DNA from: Telmatactis stephensoni
Taxonomy: Eukaryota > Cnidaria > Anthozoa > Actiniaria > Isophelliidae
Direction: 5' to 3'
Assembly: GCA_029948255.1 (NCBI GenBank)
Contig: JALIZF010001834.1
Span: forward strand, 670,501-734,500
Length of the DNA stretch: 64,000 nucleotides
Shown here: positions 10,867 to 64,000 of the stretch, piece by piece
How positions within the stretch are numbered: the stretch's first letter is position 1
Layout: each line of letters starts with the position of its first letter
Notes under the pieces: generated by a model
Database searches by the model: none
What the model saw: the letters and a program-made list of their open reading frames with translations, nothing else
What the model was told of the DNA's origin: nothing
Program-made: the position numbers and the translations under genes

Positions 10867-11680
10867 TGTCACTTTAATCAGTAGCGATTTTGTGCAACAT
10901 AATGATAAAAAATTACAACTTTGGGGGTTGACTTTGGAACACTTTGCTTGAGAATGGTGTCTGATCGACACCGAAACGTCGCAATTACCTCTATAATTTT
11001 CTCATCATTATTGTTCACTTTGTAGCAAATATCTTTCTTAGAGCATTCAGCTTAATTCATAAAAGTGAACCCAAACTTTTGTCAGTTCCTTTGGGTATTT
11101 CTGGTATTCCACTGACTGAGAAAAAGAAAGTACTGAAAAAAACACCCCAAAATTAACTGTCCACAAAATAATTCAATTAACTATTAATACATGACTCGTG
11201 TTCCTAAGCAGTTTAGCCGAGTTAGGGTAAAATAGACCTACCCCAACCGTGCGAATTAAAGCAAGTTAAAGTAAGTTAAGGCGAATTAAGACAAAATGCT
11301 CTCAACCCCACGAGTTAAGGCGAGGTAAGGGAAATGCGAGCTAAGGCGAGTTAAGGACGTTCGCGGGCATTGTTCACGCGCACTTTTACTGTGCACGCTA
11401 GCGCGCGCTATCCAAGTTAATCCAAGATGGCGGCCGTAAAATATATATATATTTTTTTGATAATTACATTTTTCTTTTTTTGAAATAGAAATTGTCCAAG
11501 TTTGTAAGAAAAATTTAAATAATGGAAATTCAACTGTGAAAAAAATTATTTGGGTTGAAAAAGCGTGGAAAAAAAGAAAAATACAAAAAGTCTCCACTCG
11601 GTATTCAAGATGGCGATGGACTTGGCTTGTCACGTTCATCTGCGGATCCAATTTTTGACCTGACGATGAATATCTTTTCA
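10867..11680. other. Intergenic/upstream region of SGNH gene with degenerate short tandem repeats
   Basis: May contain an intron and undetected first exon of the SGNH gene. At 10951-10983 a GGTGTC/GACACC hairpin is followed by GAAACGTCGC, resembling retroelement 3'-terminal motifs. At 11212-11356 a degenerate array of GCGAGTTAAG-like decamers is present. No other coding signal. Confidence 0.5.
11212..11356. repeat. Degenerate decamer repeat (GCGAGTTAAG-like)
   Basis: Recurrent GCGAATTAA, GCAAGTTAAA, GTAAGTTAAG, GCGAATTAAG, GCGAGGTAAG, GCGAGCTAAG, GCGAGTTAAG units, interrupted and diverged. Confidence 0.65.
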
Positions 11681-11876
11681 TTATGAATTAGACAACAGAA
11701 AGTCGCGCCCATGGAGTTATAGACGCACGAGAGAAAATAAAAAGAACGATTAACAAACGTAAGAGTGGTACGAGGCGTAGCCGAGTGCGACTCTAGTTTA
11801 AGAGTTCTTTATATTTTCTCAAGTGCGTCTATAACGCAATGGGCAAGCGGCTTTCTGCTGTCTAATTGATTTATAA
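11681..11876. repeat. Foldback (MITE-like) element, 196 bp
   Basis: Imperfect inverted ends: TTATGAATTAGACAACAGAAAG and its near complement ending at 11876, extending inward through GTTATAGACGCAC / GTGCGTCTATAAC. No coding capacity. Confidence 0.7.
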
Positions 11877-14800
11877 CAGAGCCTAGAACGTTAAAAACGG
11901 AGCCGTGCAGTCCATGGGGAAATAGTTCATAGATTTTTCATCCAATCAGAGCGCGCGTTATATGTGTCGCTATCTTAAAAACGAACGATTTGAAAAAGAC
12001 GCACTCTCGTACCCAGAGCCTGTGTTCCTCTTGGTCAGCGACCGAAAAACGAAAGGCTCTGGTCAAGTCCACTATTTACGGACTAGGCCCAACTACGCAT
12101 GTCAAGCTCTATCTGTGACAGAAAATTGCTGATCTAGAGCTTATTTTTATGCACCGTATTTAGAAATATACACAGAGGTAAACAATTAACACTTATTGAC
12201 TGGGACCGAGGAAACAGTATGTTTTGTGGTCCCGAGACCGCCAATCTTTCCCGAGGCGGAGCCGAGTGTTTTGTTATATACCAACTGTCAAAGAACAAAA
12301 TAAAAAGCAAAACAAAAAGCAAAAAGCCATTTTTTGTCAAACATCGACCAAACAATAGAGCCAGTATACACAGTTAGGTTTAAGAAACGTAACCCCCCTT
12401 TCAAAAATCCTGGATCACCTAGCTACGTACTGGTTAGATACAATAGCTAAAAATCCTCTGATCTGTCATGTTCGCTACAAAGAATTTCTTTCTTAAAACA
12501 CACCTACAAATAATATTTGTTTACTTTGTTGACTTTGTTGTATAATTTGTCGCTTTTAGATTATACAAACTGAAAAAAAAACCGATTTATTTCAAATTTT
12601 CAATTTCAAAATCTACATTTGAACAATTTTATATCATTTACAATTATAGAAGGCATTACTTACATGTAACGAACAGAATCTATATCGAAATTTAGCAGTT
12701 GTTTGTAGGTTACGTTGGTTTTGATATATTCACAATAATTGCTTCTCCAACCTAGACTTTTCAATAATTTCTCAAGCTTTTGTACTAAACGTCCATCTTC
12801 AGGACAATGAAATGTGTACAGTTTCAACTATAACGTGTACAAACACACGCAGTTTACGTTTATTTGTACACGTTTTAGTTCAAAACAGTTTGTAAACATT
12901 TCATTGTCGTGAAGTTGGACGCTTTGTCCGGAAACTCAACAATTTAAAAAAAAATCTAGGTTGAAATTGTTCTCAGTGTGGTAAGTATCGTTATTCTCGG
13001 GCTTACCTTTTTTGATACCTCATCTTATCTTGCGATGTATAGGTTGTTTGTTTACCGTAGCAAATGTTGCCGATAGCACAAAACATTAAAATACAAAATA
13101 AAAGTACCCTCATCATAACCATTTCCGACTCCAGCAGTAGTGTTAAACTATTGATACTTTTCAATCGTATCGACAGAAATTGGAATTTGCTGATCTTTGT
13201 CGAATTCTGACCGACGCCGAATCAAACGCCACCAGATCTTAGTGCCACAAATTTACGGGTGGTTGGTATTAATTAGTAATTAATTATTAATAAATTAGTA
13301 GATATTAATGTTTTTAAGACGGTCAAAAAACAGCCATTGTCTCGGTAGGTTCATCCGTGATGAGACGGGAGGAAAGAGAGAGCGGGAGAAGGGGAGAGAA
13401 AAAGTACTGTACCAGACCAGGACTCCCTTAGAAGTATCAAACATGCGTCGAAAACTTCCAATAATACCCGTAATCAAAGATACCAGGCGTTTATAGTTAT
13501 AGGAGGGCGTGGACTTATGACCCCTTATCAGTACCAAACAAATGAACGATCAAATCAGGGAAGTGAGAGGGACAAGGAGACGCAAATGAATAAACTACCT
13601 GTCGCATTTGATTGGTCAAAATATCAGTGCCATCGAAAATGCTGTGTGGTTGAAAGAAATTTGTTTCTTTTATAGATTTCTCGTGCGAGTGTCGTATTGT
13701 CTCAATGTTAGTAAAAACGAGAAGTAAAACTGGTGTTCTCCAACACATAAGAAATTTGTCTTCAAATTTTAGCCCAGAATGGCGAAAAAGCTTGATTGTA
13801 AATCTGAGTATGTTGACTAATTACGATCGCCAGTGTTCTAGCCACCTTGTGGGATTTTTTTTTTTCTTTTTTTTTTGCTTCTATAGATTTTATTAAAAAT
13901 GAAAAGTTAAACTGTTGTTCTAAAACGCACAAAATCAGTTTTTGTGCAAGTTTTCGCTCAGGTAGCTCAGACAACTAGCAAAAAATTCCAACTCAGTTAT
14001 CGACAGTTAAGCGCGCGATATATTTTGCGCGACAATCACTGGAACTTCTTCAGTTGCGTCTCCATGTCCCTCTCACTTCCTTGTTCCTTTCAAATTAATC
14101 CTTGTCCCCAGCTAATCAAATTAATCTTTTATCTACTAAAAGCCACAATTTATAGATTTCTTACAACTGAGATAATGTCGTGTGACCAGTAACTCGGACA
14201 TTTGAGTGGAGTTTGGGCGGATTCGTTTGAAATTTCAAATCTACAATCAAAGTTCCGATGTTTTGAAAACTGAGTGAAAAAAAATATTTGCGATACAAGC
14301 TTCTTGCAATTACGATTACTACATTAGTGTGACCCGTTTCTCGAAAGGGCCCGATAGCTTCACGGGCCTGTTAATTTACGAGAAAAATGAATGACGGAGG
14401 TGCGTGAGCACCCGTAATCTTACCTGTAAAACCATAGAGATCGAAATCAACGTGCCTTGTGCCCGCAAACATTATCAGGAGTAAAGAAACAAGTCCAGAA
14501 CTATAAACTTAGTTCACACTATAGCTAGCGTCATAATCGCAATCGTAATGGCGGCAATGTTACGATCTAGTATGAATTAAAACTCAATTAAGGAGAATTA
14601 TGAGCCTCGCTTCGAATTTGGCGTTTTGTTCGTTTTCCCGCGAGTTTTCAAAATGGCCTGGGCATGAGCCCTGTCACTTGCCAAATCTTTCCATATTTTT
14701 AGGGACTAACCTAAAAAAAACTGTTTCAAAACCGGCTTTTGTGTGCAAACGTCATTATTCATGCGCATTGCAATTTCGCTCAGTAGGTAACGCTGGCTCG

Positions 14801-14877
14801 AAAAAATGACATTTTGCTACGTCATCTCCGCGCATGGTCTATACCTGGAAAGTCCCACGTGCTGACACACACACACA

Positions 14878-14925
<48 letters not shown>

Positions 14926-15405
14926 ATTGAGAGTAAAAACAAAAACAAAACCAAAATCAAAACCAAAACCAAAAACAAACAAGGGTAGAGAAGTACAATG
15001 CGATTGTTTTAACAAAGGGATCCCAGCCTCCTAGTCCTTGAATAGTTGTGACATAATAAACGTTCTAGCCAAGATTTCATCTTTTTATATTTGACATGCA
15101 TTAATTTTGTTAGTAACACATTAACAAACTCTTTGTATTTACCAATGTTCATGAGCTGCACAGCATAATGTATTTCCTTATCAAACATGCTATATATGAG
15201 GTATCAGAAAGATAAATTATCATTGGATGAAATTCTCAGAAATTCCTTACAAATACTCAAAATGATAAATAATGCAAATTTAGTGTATAATATACTTCTT
15301 TTTGCAAAGGCTGCAAAATTATTAATGTTAGTATACGACACATTTTGTGTTCAAAATCTACCGCCGCATATCCCATAATTTAGCTAAAGATAATTCTACT
15401 TTTTT
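11877..15405. other. Intergenic DNA between SGNH gene and FRY 3' end
   Basis: No convincing exon seen on either strand; predicted ORFs are short and lack recognisable motifs. Contains the CT/CA microsatellite at 14867-14922 followed by an A/C-rich tract (14936-14985). The FRY 3' UTR must lie within the right-hand part, but I could not place its poly(A) site. Confidence 0.5.
14867..14922. repeat. (CA)n(CT)n compound microsatellite
   Basis: A short CA run switches into about 40 bp of pure CT repeats. Confidence 0.95.
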
Positions 15406-56670
<41,265 letters not shown>

Positions 56671-56684
<14 letters not shown>

Positions 56685-56712
56685 GATATTTAAAGCAATG
56701 CACTTCCCTCAT
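56671..56712 (-). promoter_or_regulatory. Upstream ORF overlapping the FRY start codon
   Basis: An ATG at 56710-56712, 28 nt before the FRY ATG, opens a 13-codon frame that ends inside FRY codons 4-5 (TGA 56671-56673). Both ATGs have A at -3. If the transcript starts upstream of 56712, this overlapping uORF would reduce FRY initiation. Confidence 0.55.
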
Positions 56713-56732
56713 GATTGTCCGTGAATAATCTA

Positions 56733-56745
56733 TCTGCAATAAAGA
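56733..56745 (-). promoter_or_regulatory. Probable acceptor of a FRY 5'-UTR intron
   Basis: Minus strand CGTCTTTATTGCAG lies 49 nt before the FRY ATG; a non-coding first exon would lie further right. The donor was not identified. Confidence 0.5.
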
Positions 56746-59280
56746 CGAACGAGGAAAAAATTACGCAAAGCTAGGAGTCAAAAGTAAACACGATCTTTAG
56801 AACGAAACACCTCTCTCGCAAAGCGGAACAGATCAATAATCCTTACTTCTTCGTCGACATTTATAAAGATATTCTCCCAAAAAATAGTCACATAGTATCT
56901 TTCAAAGGCAGTGCATGTAAAAGTCTGGATTTCGACCCAGAAATGGGAATTTTTTCGATATTTTTATGCTCACTGTTACACAAACTCGTCTGGATTTTTT
57001 TCGGCTTTGCGTTTACGCATGCGTGACAGGGGAAAGTGGACTGACCCCCAGTAAACCAATCAACTTCTTGGCATTATAGATTCAAAAGCGTCACTGGTTT
57101 GATACAAACTTTGTAAATCTTCCAAACATTACGTTGATGAATCATCTATAAATAGACATGATTTTCCACATTTACTTCCTAAAATGCCTTTTATGATTAC
57201 AAACTTTCCATCTCCAATATGCGTAGATTTATTAATGGCAAACGAAAAAGAAAAAACAAGTTGTTTTCAATCAGTTTCCCATTTCGAAACAACATTGCAC
57301 AAATAAATGTTTTGAATGAACGATACAGACGACCGCATTAGAGATATGTTATTCATATTCAAATCGAATTTTTAAGAGATCAATCGCCGCATCTATACTG
57401 AGAGGCAGGCAGCCAAAATAAAAAAACTGGAAGTAAAGACTGTAAAGAGTATCAGAGAGAATTGTTATCTCGCGCGTACATCTCGTTTATTAAAGCTTTG
57501 GGAACATGACTCATTCAAAACGACAAACTAATAGATCACTTAAATGATAATCTTTTTTAAAGTATTTATGAATTTCATTCTTAAGTGAAAAAAAAACTAT
57601 TAAGTGTCCACTCTGAAGTGGAAAAAAATAGTGAATTGCCAAACTGGAGTAAAAATCCAATCTGGTGATTTTCAACATGATTTACAAGCAAGAGCTAGTT
57701 TAACGAGCCGCCAATTTATGTGTCAGCAAAGGAAAAACGTGTCATACTATTGTGCTAAATATGCTAAATACTGGAAAAATGTCACAGCCTTAAAAAGATT
57801 GACATTTTCAAAACATGTCACCGGGCCGGTACATAACCACTACAACCATGTTTTAGTACTCATGGTTTGGCTAACAGCCATGTAGTCAGATTCTCTAATC
57901 AACAATTTGACAATAATGATATGATGCACCTTTATGGCGATTATTAAAGCTGGAATGATGCTACCAAGTTGCGTGTAGTCCAGGCGTTCAATCGATTGTA
58001 CAACTTTACAACGACTAATACCTAACTCAGTGGGTCACTATCCCTTATTGTTTTTGCAATTGTTACTAAATATAACTTAAATTTGATATTCCTTACCTAT
58101 TTTCATCGGCTTTGCCCTTATGCGCAGTTTCCTTGAGTACTGTACTCTCGAGCTAAGCACTGAGTTGCGCTTCCAAGAAACGAGAGTTTTGATAAACATT
58201 GGTTGATTTATTCAAACTGCTTTGAGCATTTCGCTCAAGGTGCGTCAGCCAATGAAGTGATTTTACATAAAAGCCATTCACTCACAGCGAGTAGCTTCCG
58301 GGTCTAGCTATATGGATGAGTTCATTCATTGGCGGCAGACTTCAGTACTTTCATTAGCCACTCGATCGTAAATGTCCTCAGGGCTAATCGATCAAGCACA
58401 ATTACTAATGTCAGCTTTAAATTAACGTTTTCGATATTTCACTACTCTGATCAGAACTACTTCAAACGTTAACTGTTCAAGCTGACGCAAATTCAGTTTC
58501 GGCTCGCGCGTGATAAACGCCCTACTTGACAATATTACGTCAGAACATGTAAGAAAAAAAAACACTTTTTGTCAAACAACATAATTGTTTTTAGTTAAAA
58601 TGCTACCATCGTATCTAAAGGCCTGTCAAAACGAAGGGATTTGAGTGGTTACTGACTGAGACACTTAGTTCCCAGGGACATGTTGCAAGAGCAAGTTAAG
58701 AGCACTCCGGAAGGCAAACCACGGGCGACAATTAAAAGGCTTGGGAGTGTCCCGTGCAAAACTGAGTTCTGGCCCTGCAAGAATCTTTTTTCGTGAAAAC
58801 GTTGTTACGCACGGAAGGAGCGCAGCTTTTATGTCAGCTTATTTTATTGTGATTTCTGCGCTATTCAAAAATCAAGCCCAATGTTATATTATCGTATCAC
58901 CACCGCAAATCAGTTGGCCCAGACACGGAAGTCGCGTCTGATCGTTGAAACGTTTTTCAAATTAAATGTCAAAAGATTGGTAGATAACTGAAAATAATTT
59001 CCATGTATTTCATCCGACACTCATGAATTTCTATAGCTCGTTCTTGCCAGCTGGGCAACATCGTGGATTAACTTTGTTTAGGAGACAGAATTGAGCCTTT
59101 CTTATTATGTGCTACATGTTTTTGTATGTACAATGGTGTGCAACATGACTTTAACTGGTACTTTTGTTAGAAATACCAAGCATGCTCTCTGTTTTCTTTG
59201 CTACTAATCACCAATAATGCCAGCATCAGTGTCTTAAGACGGTCGTACGGTCCTAGTCCAGAGGTGTCACTCAACGGCTT

Positions 59281-59506
59281 AGGGACCGACCATTAGAATT
59301 TTGATGGGGGGGTTGGGCAATAACCAAAAAAAAATTCGAGCACAGCTTTAAAGGAAGAAAAAAAATTCGTGCAAAGCCAAAGTCCTCCAAAAAATATTCA
59401 TGCAAATTGAAAATTAAATTCGTACATCGTCACTAACGACTAAAAAAAATTCCTGCACGACAAAAATTGCCCAACACCCCCATCAAAAATCTAATGGTCC
59501 GTCCCT
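59281..59506. repeat. Foldback (MITE-like) element, 226 bp
   Basis: AGGGACCGACCATTAGAATT / AATCTAATGGTCCGTCCCT arms, with TTTTGATGGGGG / CCCCCATCAAAA further in and a TTGGGCAAT / TTGCCCAA pair. Interior is A-rich. Confidence 0.82.
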
Positions 59507-60777
59507 TAGATGAATTGATTGAATGAATGGCTTCACGAATCATTCAGAATCAGTGCTTTTCGTGCAATCTGTCATCATCTTTGATAAACCCTTTGGACTG
59601 TACCATCCTTTCCCTCCCAACGGATTCCGTTATGCCTCGATCATTGCCTTGATATCACTTGACCGAAATCGAAGATCAGTTACCTCCCAATTAAAAGTCA
59701 TGGCTTTCCAATTAACGCCATTAGTTTCATATTTCATTTCACTGGCATAAAACACCTACCTAGCTTACTCGGCTAGCTGTTTCATTTCATTTAGCACCAG
59801 AGCAAAGGAGTACTGGCTGATCTATTGACAGACCCTTAACTTGACAGAGAGCTAACAGCTCAGCATCTCAAATCCCTTTCGGGAAGTAGTCGCTGCCAAC
59901 ACTTACACCTCAAATTTTTAATTGCCCGAGGGGCTCACACTTCGCGCTCGCATTTTCAATTATTAATTTCAATTAATTTTCTGACATTGATCAGCAAAAG
60001 GGGTTTTATACCTTCGATCCTAGTGAAGGGAAGAAATAGCCAAAATGAATGCGTAGCTAGCTAGCGCAAATTAGTGGGGACCGAACCAGAGCGAGGGAAG
60101 AGAGGGAGAAAGCTGGTACTACGCAGACTGACTTTAAGACACACTAACCGCGATATTGACGCGTAATTTTTGAATTAGTACCCATTCGATTTTTCACGGG
60201 GTACCTAAACATTCTGTAATCGCTCCTTGTAATTTTGTATGGTATAGATGAAAATAAATGAAACTTTTGAAAAATATTAAGATTAATGAATATCGAGGAA
60301 AAAATGGAAGGGAATAGGGAACATTTACCCTGAGAGAGAGCAGAGGAATAGGGAATCAGTTAAAGTTACAATATCCCGCTTCTATCCGCTTCAATACATA
60401 TTGCTAGTGGTTTTACGTACGTACGCAACAAAAACGCCCTGATTCCCACCTCCTCAAATTAAAGCAGAGAGCCTAACAGACAAAAGTTGTCTGGTTTCTG
60501 GTCTCCCATTCACGTCCTGCTTGTATTTGTGAGCTATATAATTTGTCCTATAATGGCCTGTTTGACGGTAAGGCAAATATATTCGTCACAATATTCGGTG
60601 TGTTTACATTGAACTTCACTTCAGCAATATTCCCTCAAGCATTGTCTGACGTCAGAACTGATACGATATTATTTTTGATCTATTTTTAGTACGAATACTT
60701 ATACATGTAGTTCGTGCCGCTCGATTCCATTCACAGCTCGTTGATCGCAGTCAAATACTAACCTGAGCATCAGGCTT

Positions 60778-60952
60778 TTCTAGGAGAAGGGGGGAGGGGG
60801 GGAAAGGAGAGGGGAAAAGAGAGAGAGGGAGGGAGAGGGTTAAAGAAGGAGAGGGAATAAAGAGGGAGATGTGAAAAGAGGGGGAGGGAAAGCCCAAATT
60901 TCCCCTCCTTTCCCCTCCCCCTTCCACTTCTCACCTCCTCCCCTCTCCCAGG
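60778..60952. repeat. Purine tract switching to pyrimidine tract
   Basis: 60780-60892 is almost all A/G (AGGGGGGAGGGGGGAAAGG-like); after a short ATTT junction, 60898-60950 is almost all C/T. The two parts are roughly complementary and could fold or form triplex DNA. About 450 bp upstream of the PPME1 start. Confidence 0.85.
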
Positions 60953-61395
60953 GCCCAGGGCCCGATTGGTTTGCTCGTTCTTTGGGCTTCCTGTGGCGGT
61001 CCTCACACTACAAGGAGCGAAAATTGCCACTTATAGAGTCAGTCTACTGTTGATAAGCGAAAAAGTCTCAACTGAACAAAGTCGAATGATTAGAATGATA
61101 CATAATTGGTTGTTAGACTGGTCTTACGCTATCGGACAATTGGAAAACTGATCCCTCCCACTTCACTGTCGCTGATCCACTCCCACATCCTTTTCGAAAC
61201 AAGGAAAAAGCTTGACGACTGAAACTCATTCGAAAATAGCAGGAACTTAGCTATTTTGAAAATAACTTTAACTGGGTGCAGTGAATCAATGTCCGCTTTC
61301 GAAAAGACAGAACTGAAAAGAAAGAAGCTGGGAACGTACAGTGAGCCTGCAGTTCAAGCTGTCATCTGTTAATCAAATGAAAACAAAATCCAAGA

Positions 61396-64000
61396 TGTCG
61401 GACATTCATCGAGAAGCTTTGAAAAAAAGAATTGGAATTCCTCCTCTGCCTTCGATGGCGGGAAAACCAAAAGGGTATGATAAATTAATTTGATGCTTTA
61501 GGTCTTCATAACAAGGGGTTGATGTTTCGTTTTGCTATTGTACAGCGCTGTTCATGGACGAAGAAGAAGGGATTATTCTCCATTGTCCTGGGAAATGTTT
61601 TTTGACAGAAGAGATGACATTCAACTTAACGAGATGGATGTATCTAAACTTGCAAAACTTAGTTGAATAATAATTTATTATTCATTAACAGCAGTGAAGA
61701 TAAATTGAGGGTTGTGTACCAGGGATTTTGTTTAAATAATGAATTAAGTTTTAATACACTGTAACTTTATTTTATTTATTTTATTGATTCATTGAGTCAA
61801 CATTTCAGAAATAACTAGACCTTCTCTATGATAGTACCATAAGTGAAATCTCTGTTTACATACTGAACTACAAATCGTAGCTGCATGCCATTGTTACAAC
61901 TTTCAATATTGCGCTAAAAGTTGTAGACTAGTATAATATAACACCACCTTACAATTTGCAGAAATTTGCCTGTTGATTGGCTGAATCTTTAAACAGAGAC
62001 TTTGGTCTAGCATGAACATACAGTAACATAACCAGAATTTTTTAGAGGTATTGTACACATACAGCCAGTGAAAAGCCTTGCTAGTATTTTCCCAACCTCC
62101 AAGGTGCACACATGCATAAATGTGCATAATGGTAGCTTTAATTGCATGTTCCAGGGCTGTCAACCCCCAAGGCTTTCATATCTGGAGATCAACATTTTTT
62201 TCTCTTACAATTGGGTCGATTTTCATGGTCAGTAGGGGGGGGGGAAGGGAAGAGAGGAGACTCAAATTGAGACAAAACATACTTGAGGCTACACTGCGCT
62301 ATCTTCGAGGTCAAAGAAGACAATATTTCAGTTAAAATGGACGCGATTTTAGGATTCGAGCGATTATCCGGGAGATTTATAAGCCTCTAATCTTGAGACT
62401 GGGAGATACGGTCCAAAATCTTGAGACTCCCGGCTTATCCAGGAAAGTTGACAGCCCTGATGTTCTGTATTTTCAACTTTATCCACCCTTGGCAACATAC
62501 AGCAACATTTGCTGAGTGTGCTTTCATAATTCTACTAAGAACCCTGATATTACTGGAAAGCCAAGCCTTTGTGGTGTGGTACATGTGTGTTGGACTTTGA
62601 TTATTTAGGAAATTCATTTAGGCCCATTGCATAGAGCCAACCAAATCAGTTGCTTCTGTTAGTCGTGCTGCTTTCTAGCACACTTGTCTGCCCTTCATTC
62701 CACCACATCAAGCCTGGTGATTTACCATCACATTACCCTTATGGTCTGCCTCAGAAAAATCTTACTCTGGCTTTAGGCGTGAAATATATTAATGAATTTG
62801 AGTGTAATAACCTTAACTACCACAGACCTTTAGAGTTTACAGGTCAGGTGATCATGGGCCTTTGTTGTTATTGCTTCATGGAGGTGGTCATTCAGCTCTC
62901 TCTTGGGCAGTGTTCACCCATGCTGTAACAAAGCTTTGTACTTGTCAAGTCTTAGCTTTTGATATGCGAGGCCATGGTAAATATATTTTTGAATTCAGTA
63001 GTTTCTCCCCAAGGATTGAGATGGGAGGGGGGGTACCTGGGGGGGGGGGGGTATCTGGGCTTTAAAAGTGATGGTGGAGATGCAAAGCCCTTAGTTTAGC
63101 ATGACGTTTTTGGGGGAGAGAGGGCTGAATTTTTAAGAGGAAACTTTGGGGTAGTACAATGTAAGTTTTAAATTTTAAATGACAATTTAAATGCTGTCAA
63201 TGTAAATCTTTCACCAACACATTTTTTGGGAGTAGTAACCTATCTCTTATAAATTTTATATTAACTCAATTCTAAAATAAAATTTGTGAGGGTTTTTGTG
63301 GTTGCTTTATGGGCAATTGGCCTTTTGGGGGCTCACCATTTTAACTTCATTTTCACTTCATTGTCACCCTAATCAGTGTCGTCCTGTCCTAGTCTACAGC
63401 AATCCCTTGTTGAGTTTTTTCCTGATTCCTTGCTCTATTTTCAGCTCATATCCCAAATCCCACCAGTAGCACATCCAGGATTTTTCCAAGGGGGGTTCCA
63501 TTTCTTAAACCCAGCTGTGTATAATACTCTATTCTTTGGTCAATGTTTGACAAAATGAAGGCTTAAAACCTTCAGGGGGAGGGGGGTTCAATGGATCCCT
63601 TCAACCCCCCCCCCCCCCCCCCACCCACCCACCCACCCACAAAATAAGTCAAATCCTGCATCTTGCCCTTCCTTTCCAGTATTGAATGAACTTATAGGCA
63701 TAGGACAGGGCCTTGTTGTACTTTACGTCTGACAGTGATTTTGATATTTTAGGATTCTTAATTTGCTGTTTAACCACTGATAGTCAGGTTTTCTCTATTT
63801 CCAGGGGACACATACACAGAAAACTGCACAGATCTATCAGCTGATACACTTTCAAAGTATGATATCCATTTCATATGGCTGTGAAAAGGTCCATGCAGTG
63901 CAATATATTAATTATCATATGAGCCATATGGCCCTGCTCGTTTGTGCATGCTATAACTTTTAATTATTTGTATTACAGAGTTTTTAGCACTTTTATAACA
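61396..64000 (+). CDS. PPME1: Protein phosphatase methylesterase 1, exons 1-4 (gene continues beyond window)
   Basis: An alpha/beta-hydrolase that demethylates the C-terminal Leu of the PP2A catalytic subunit. Exons: 1 61396-61475; 2 61546-61639; 3 62826-62976; 4 63805-63856; all have GT-AG borders and consistent phase (80 + 94 + 151 + 52 nt). Protein: short basic leader (MSDIHREALKKRIGIPPLPS), GRRRRDYSPLSWEMFFD (matching the family's GRKRDFSPVPW block), TFRVYRSGDHGPLLLLLHGG, HGGGHSALSWAVF (the oxyanion-loop region, nearly identical to vertebrate PPME1), VLAFDMRGHG, then DTYTENCTDLSADTLSK. The catalytic GxSxG serine lies beyond the window. The ATG has A at -3. Introns 2 and 3 hold MITE and low-complexity DNA. 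The longer ORFs at 62650 and 62862 read through splice sites. Confidence 0.94.
62152..62459. mobile_element. MITE-like element with perfect 13-bp TIRs (PPME1 intron 2)
   Basis: Ends CAGGGCTGTCAAC and GTTGACAGCCCTG, flanked by ATGTTC on both sides (62146-62151 and 62460-62465). 308 bp, no ORF with motifs. The CAGGG terminus recalls hAT elements, but a 6-bp duplication is short for hAT (usually 8). Confidence 0.85.
63601..63641. repeat. Poly(C)-(CCCA)n tract (PPME1 intron 3)
   Basis: About 17 C followed by CCCA repeats. Other G-runs occur nearby (63022-63050). Confidence 0.93.

Larger units (their letters stand above)
56746..61395. other. Intergenic region between divergent FRY and PPME1
   Basis: About 4.7 kb with no convincing exon; it presumably holds both promoters and the FRY 5' non-coding exon. 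Contains the foldback element at 59281-59506 and the purine/pyrimidine tract at 60778-60952. An ORF at 57604-57885 has no recognisable motif. Confidence 0.6.

Noticed and set aside
13295..13974. Several 60-80-aa ORFs near 13.3-14.0 kb
   Set aside because: Overlapping on both strands, no motifs, no consistent splice sites.
57604..57885. 93-aa ORF between FRY and PPME1
   Set aside because: No recognisable motif, no splice context, AT-rich surroundings.
62650..63065. 92- and 67-aa ORFs as separate proteins
   Set aside because: They read through the acceptor and donor of PPME1 exon 3; the LLLLLHGGGHSALSW frame is explained by the spliced gene.

Overview
The window reads as nuclear DNA of an invertebrate animal, most likely an anthozoan cnidarian (stony coral or relative). 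This is inferred from a furry-type gene of 58 small GT-AG exons, a PPME1 gene, many foldback/MITE-like repeats, tRNA-derived SINE-like units, and non-LTR retrotransposons of the restriction-like-endonuclease (RLE) kind. No prokaryotic operons, rRNA genes or CRISPR arrays were seen.

Layout. (1) 1-8010: an unbroken chain of six 5'-truncated RLE-class non-LTR retrotransposon fragments in both orientations, each separated from the next by a pure (ATT)n array (795-929, 2797-2842, 3791-3855, 4450-4534, 7386-7437, 7873-8010). The most complete (4535-7383) keeps a 2.4-kb open frame with RT, zinc-knuckle and RLE regions. (2) 8397-9038: a terminal-inverted-repeat element containing a tRNA-like segment, with a second copy at 44423-45034. 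(3) 9464-10865 minus: the 3' exon of a gene encoding an SGNH/GDSL-type hydrolase with all four catalytic blocks. (4) 10867-15405: repeat-rich intergenic DNA. (5) 15406-56684 minus: a complete furry (FRY) gene. All 58 coding exons fit together in phase, giving about 2,931 aa, except exon 39, which carries one extra base. (6) 56734-61395: divergent intergenic region. (7) 61396 to the end, plus: first four exons of protein phosphatase methylesterase 1 (PPME1), running off the window.

Biology. FRY proteins are giant HEAT/Armadillo-like scaffolds for NDR/LATS (STK38/Tricornered) kinases in cell morphogenesis and at microtubules or the spindle. PPME1 removes the C-terminal methyl ester from the PP2A catalytic subunit. 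The two genes are divergently oriented, 4.7 kb apart; nothing shows they share control. The FRY introns are a catalogue of short mobile DNA: TA-flanked MITEs (one inside a minisatellite), MITEs with exact 9-bp target duplications, a 799-bp foldback element with an exact 10-bp duplication, and a perfect 52-bp-arm palindrome.

The strongest candidate for something little described is the retrotransposon chain at 1-8010: at least four distinct RLE-type lineages all abut (ATT)n arrays. Targeting of TAA repeats is known for the R4-clade element Dong; here several lineages appear to have done it repeatedly in one place.
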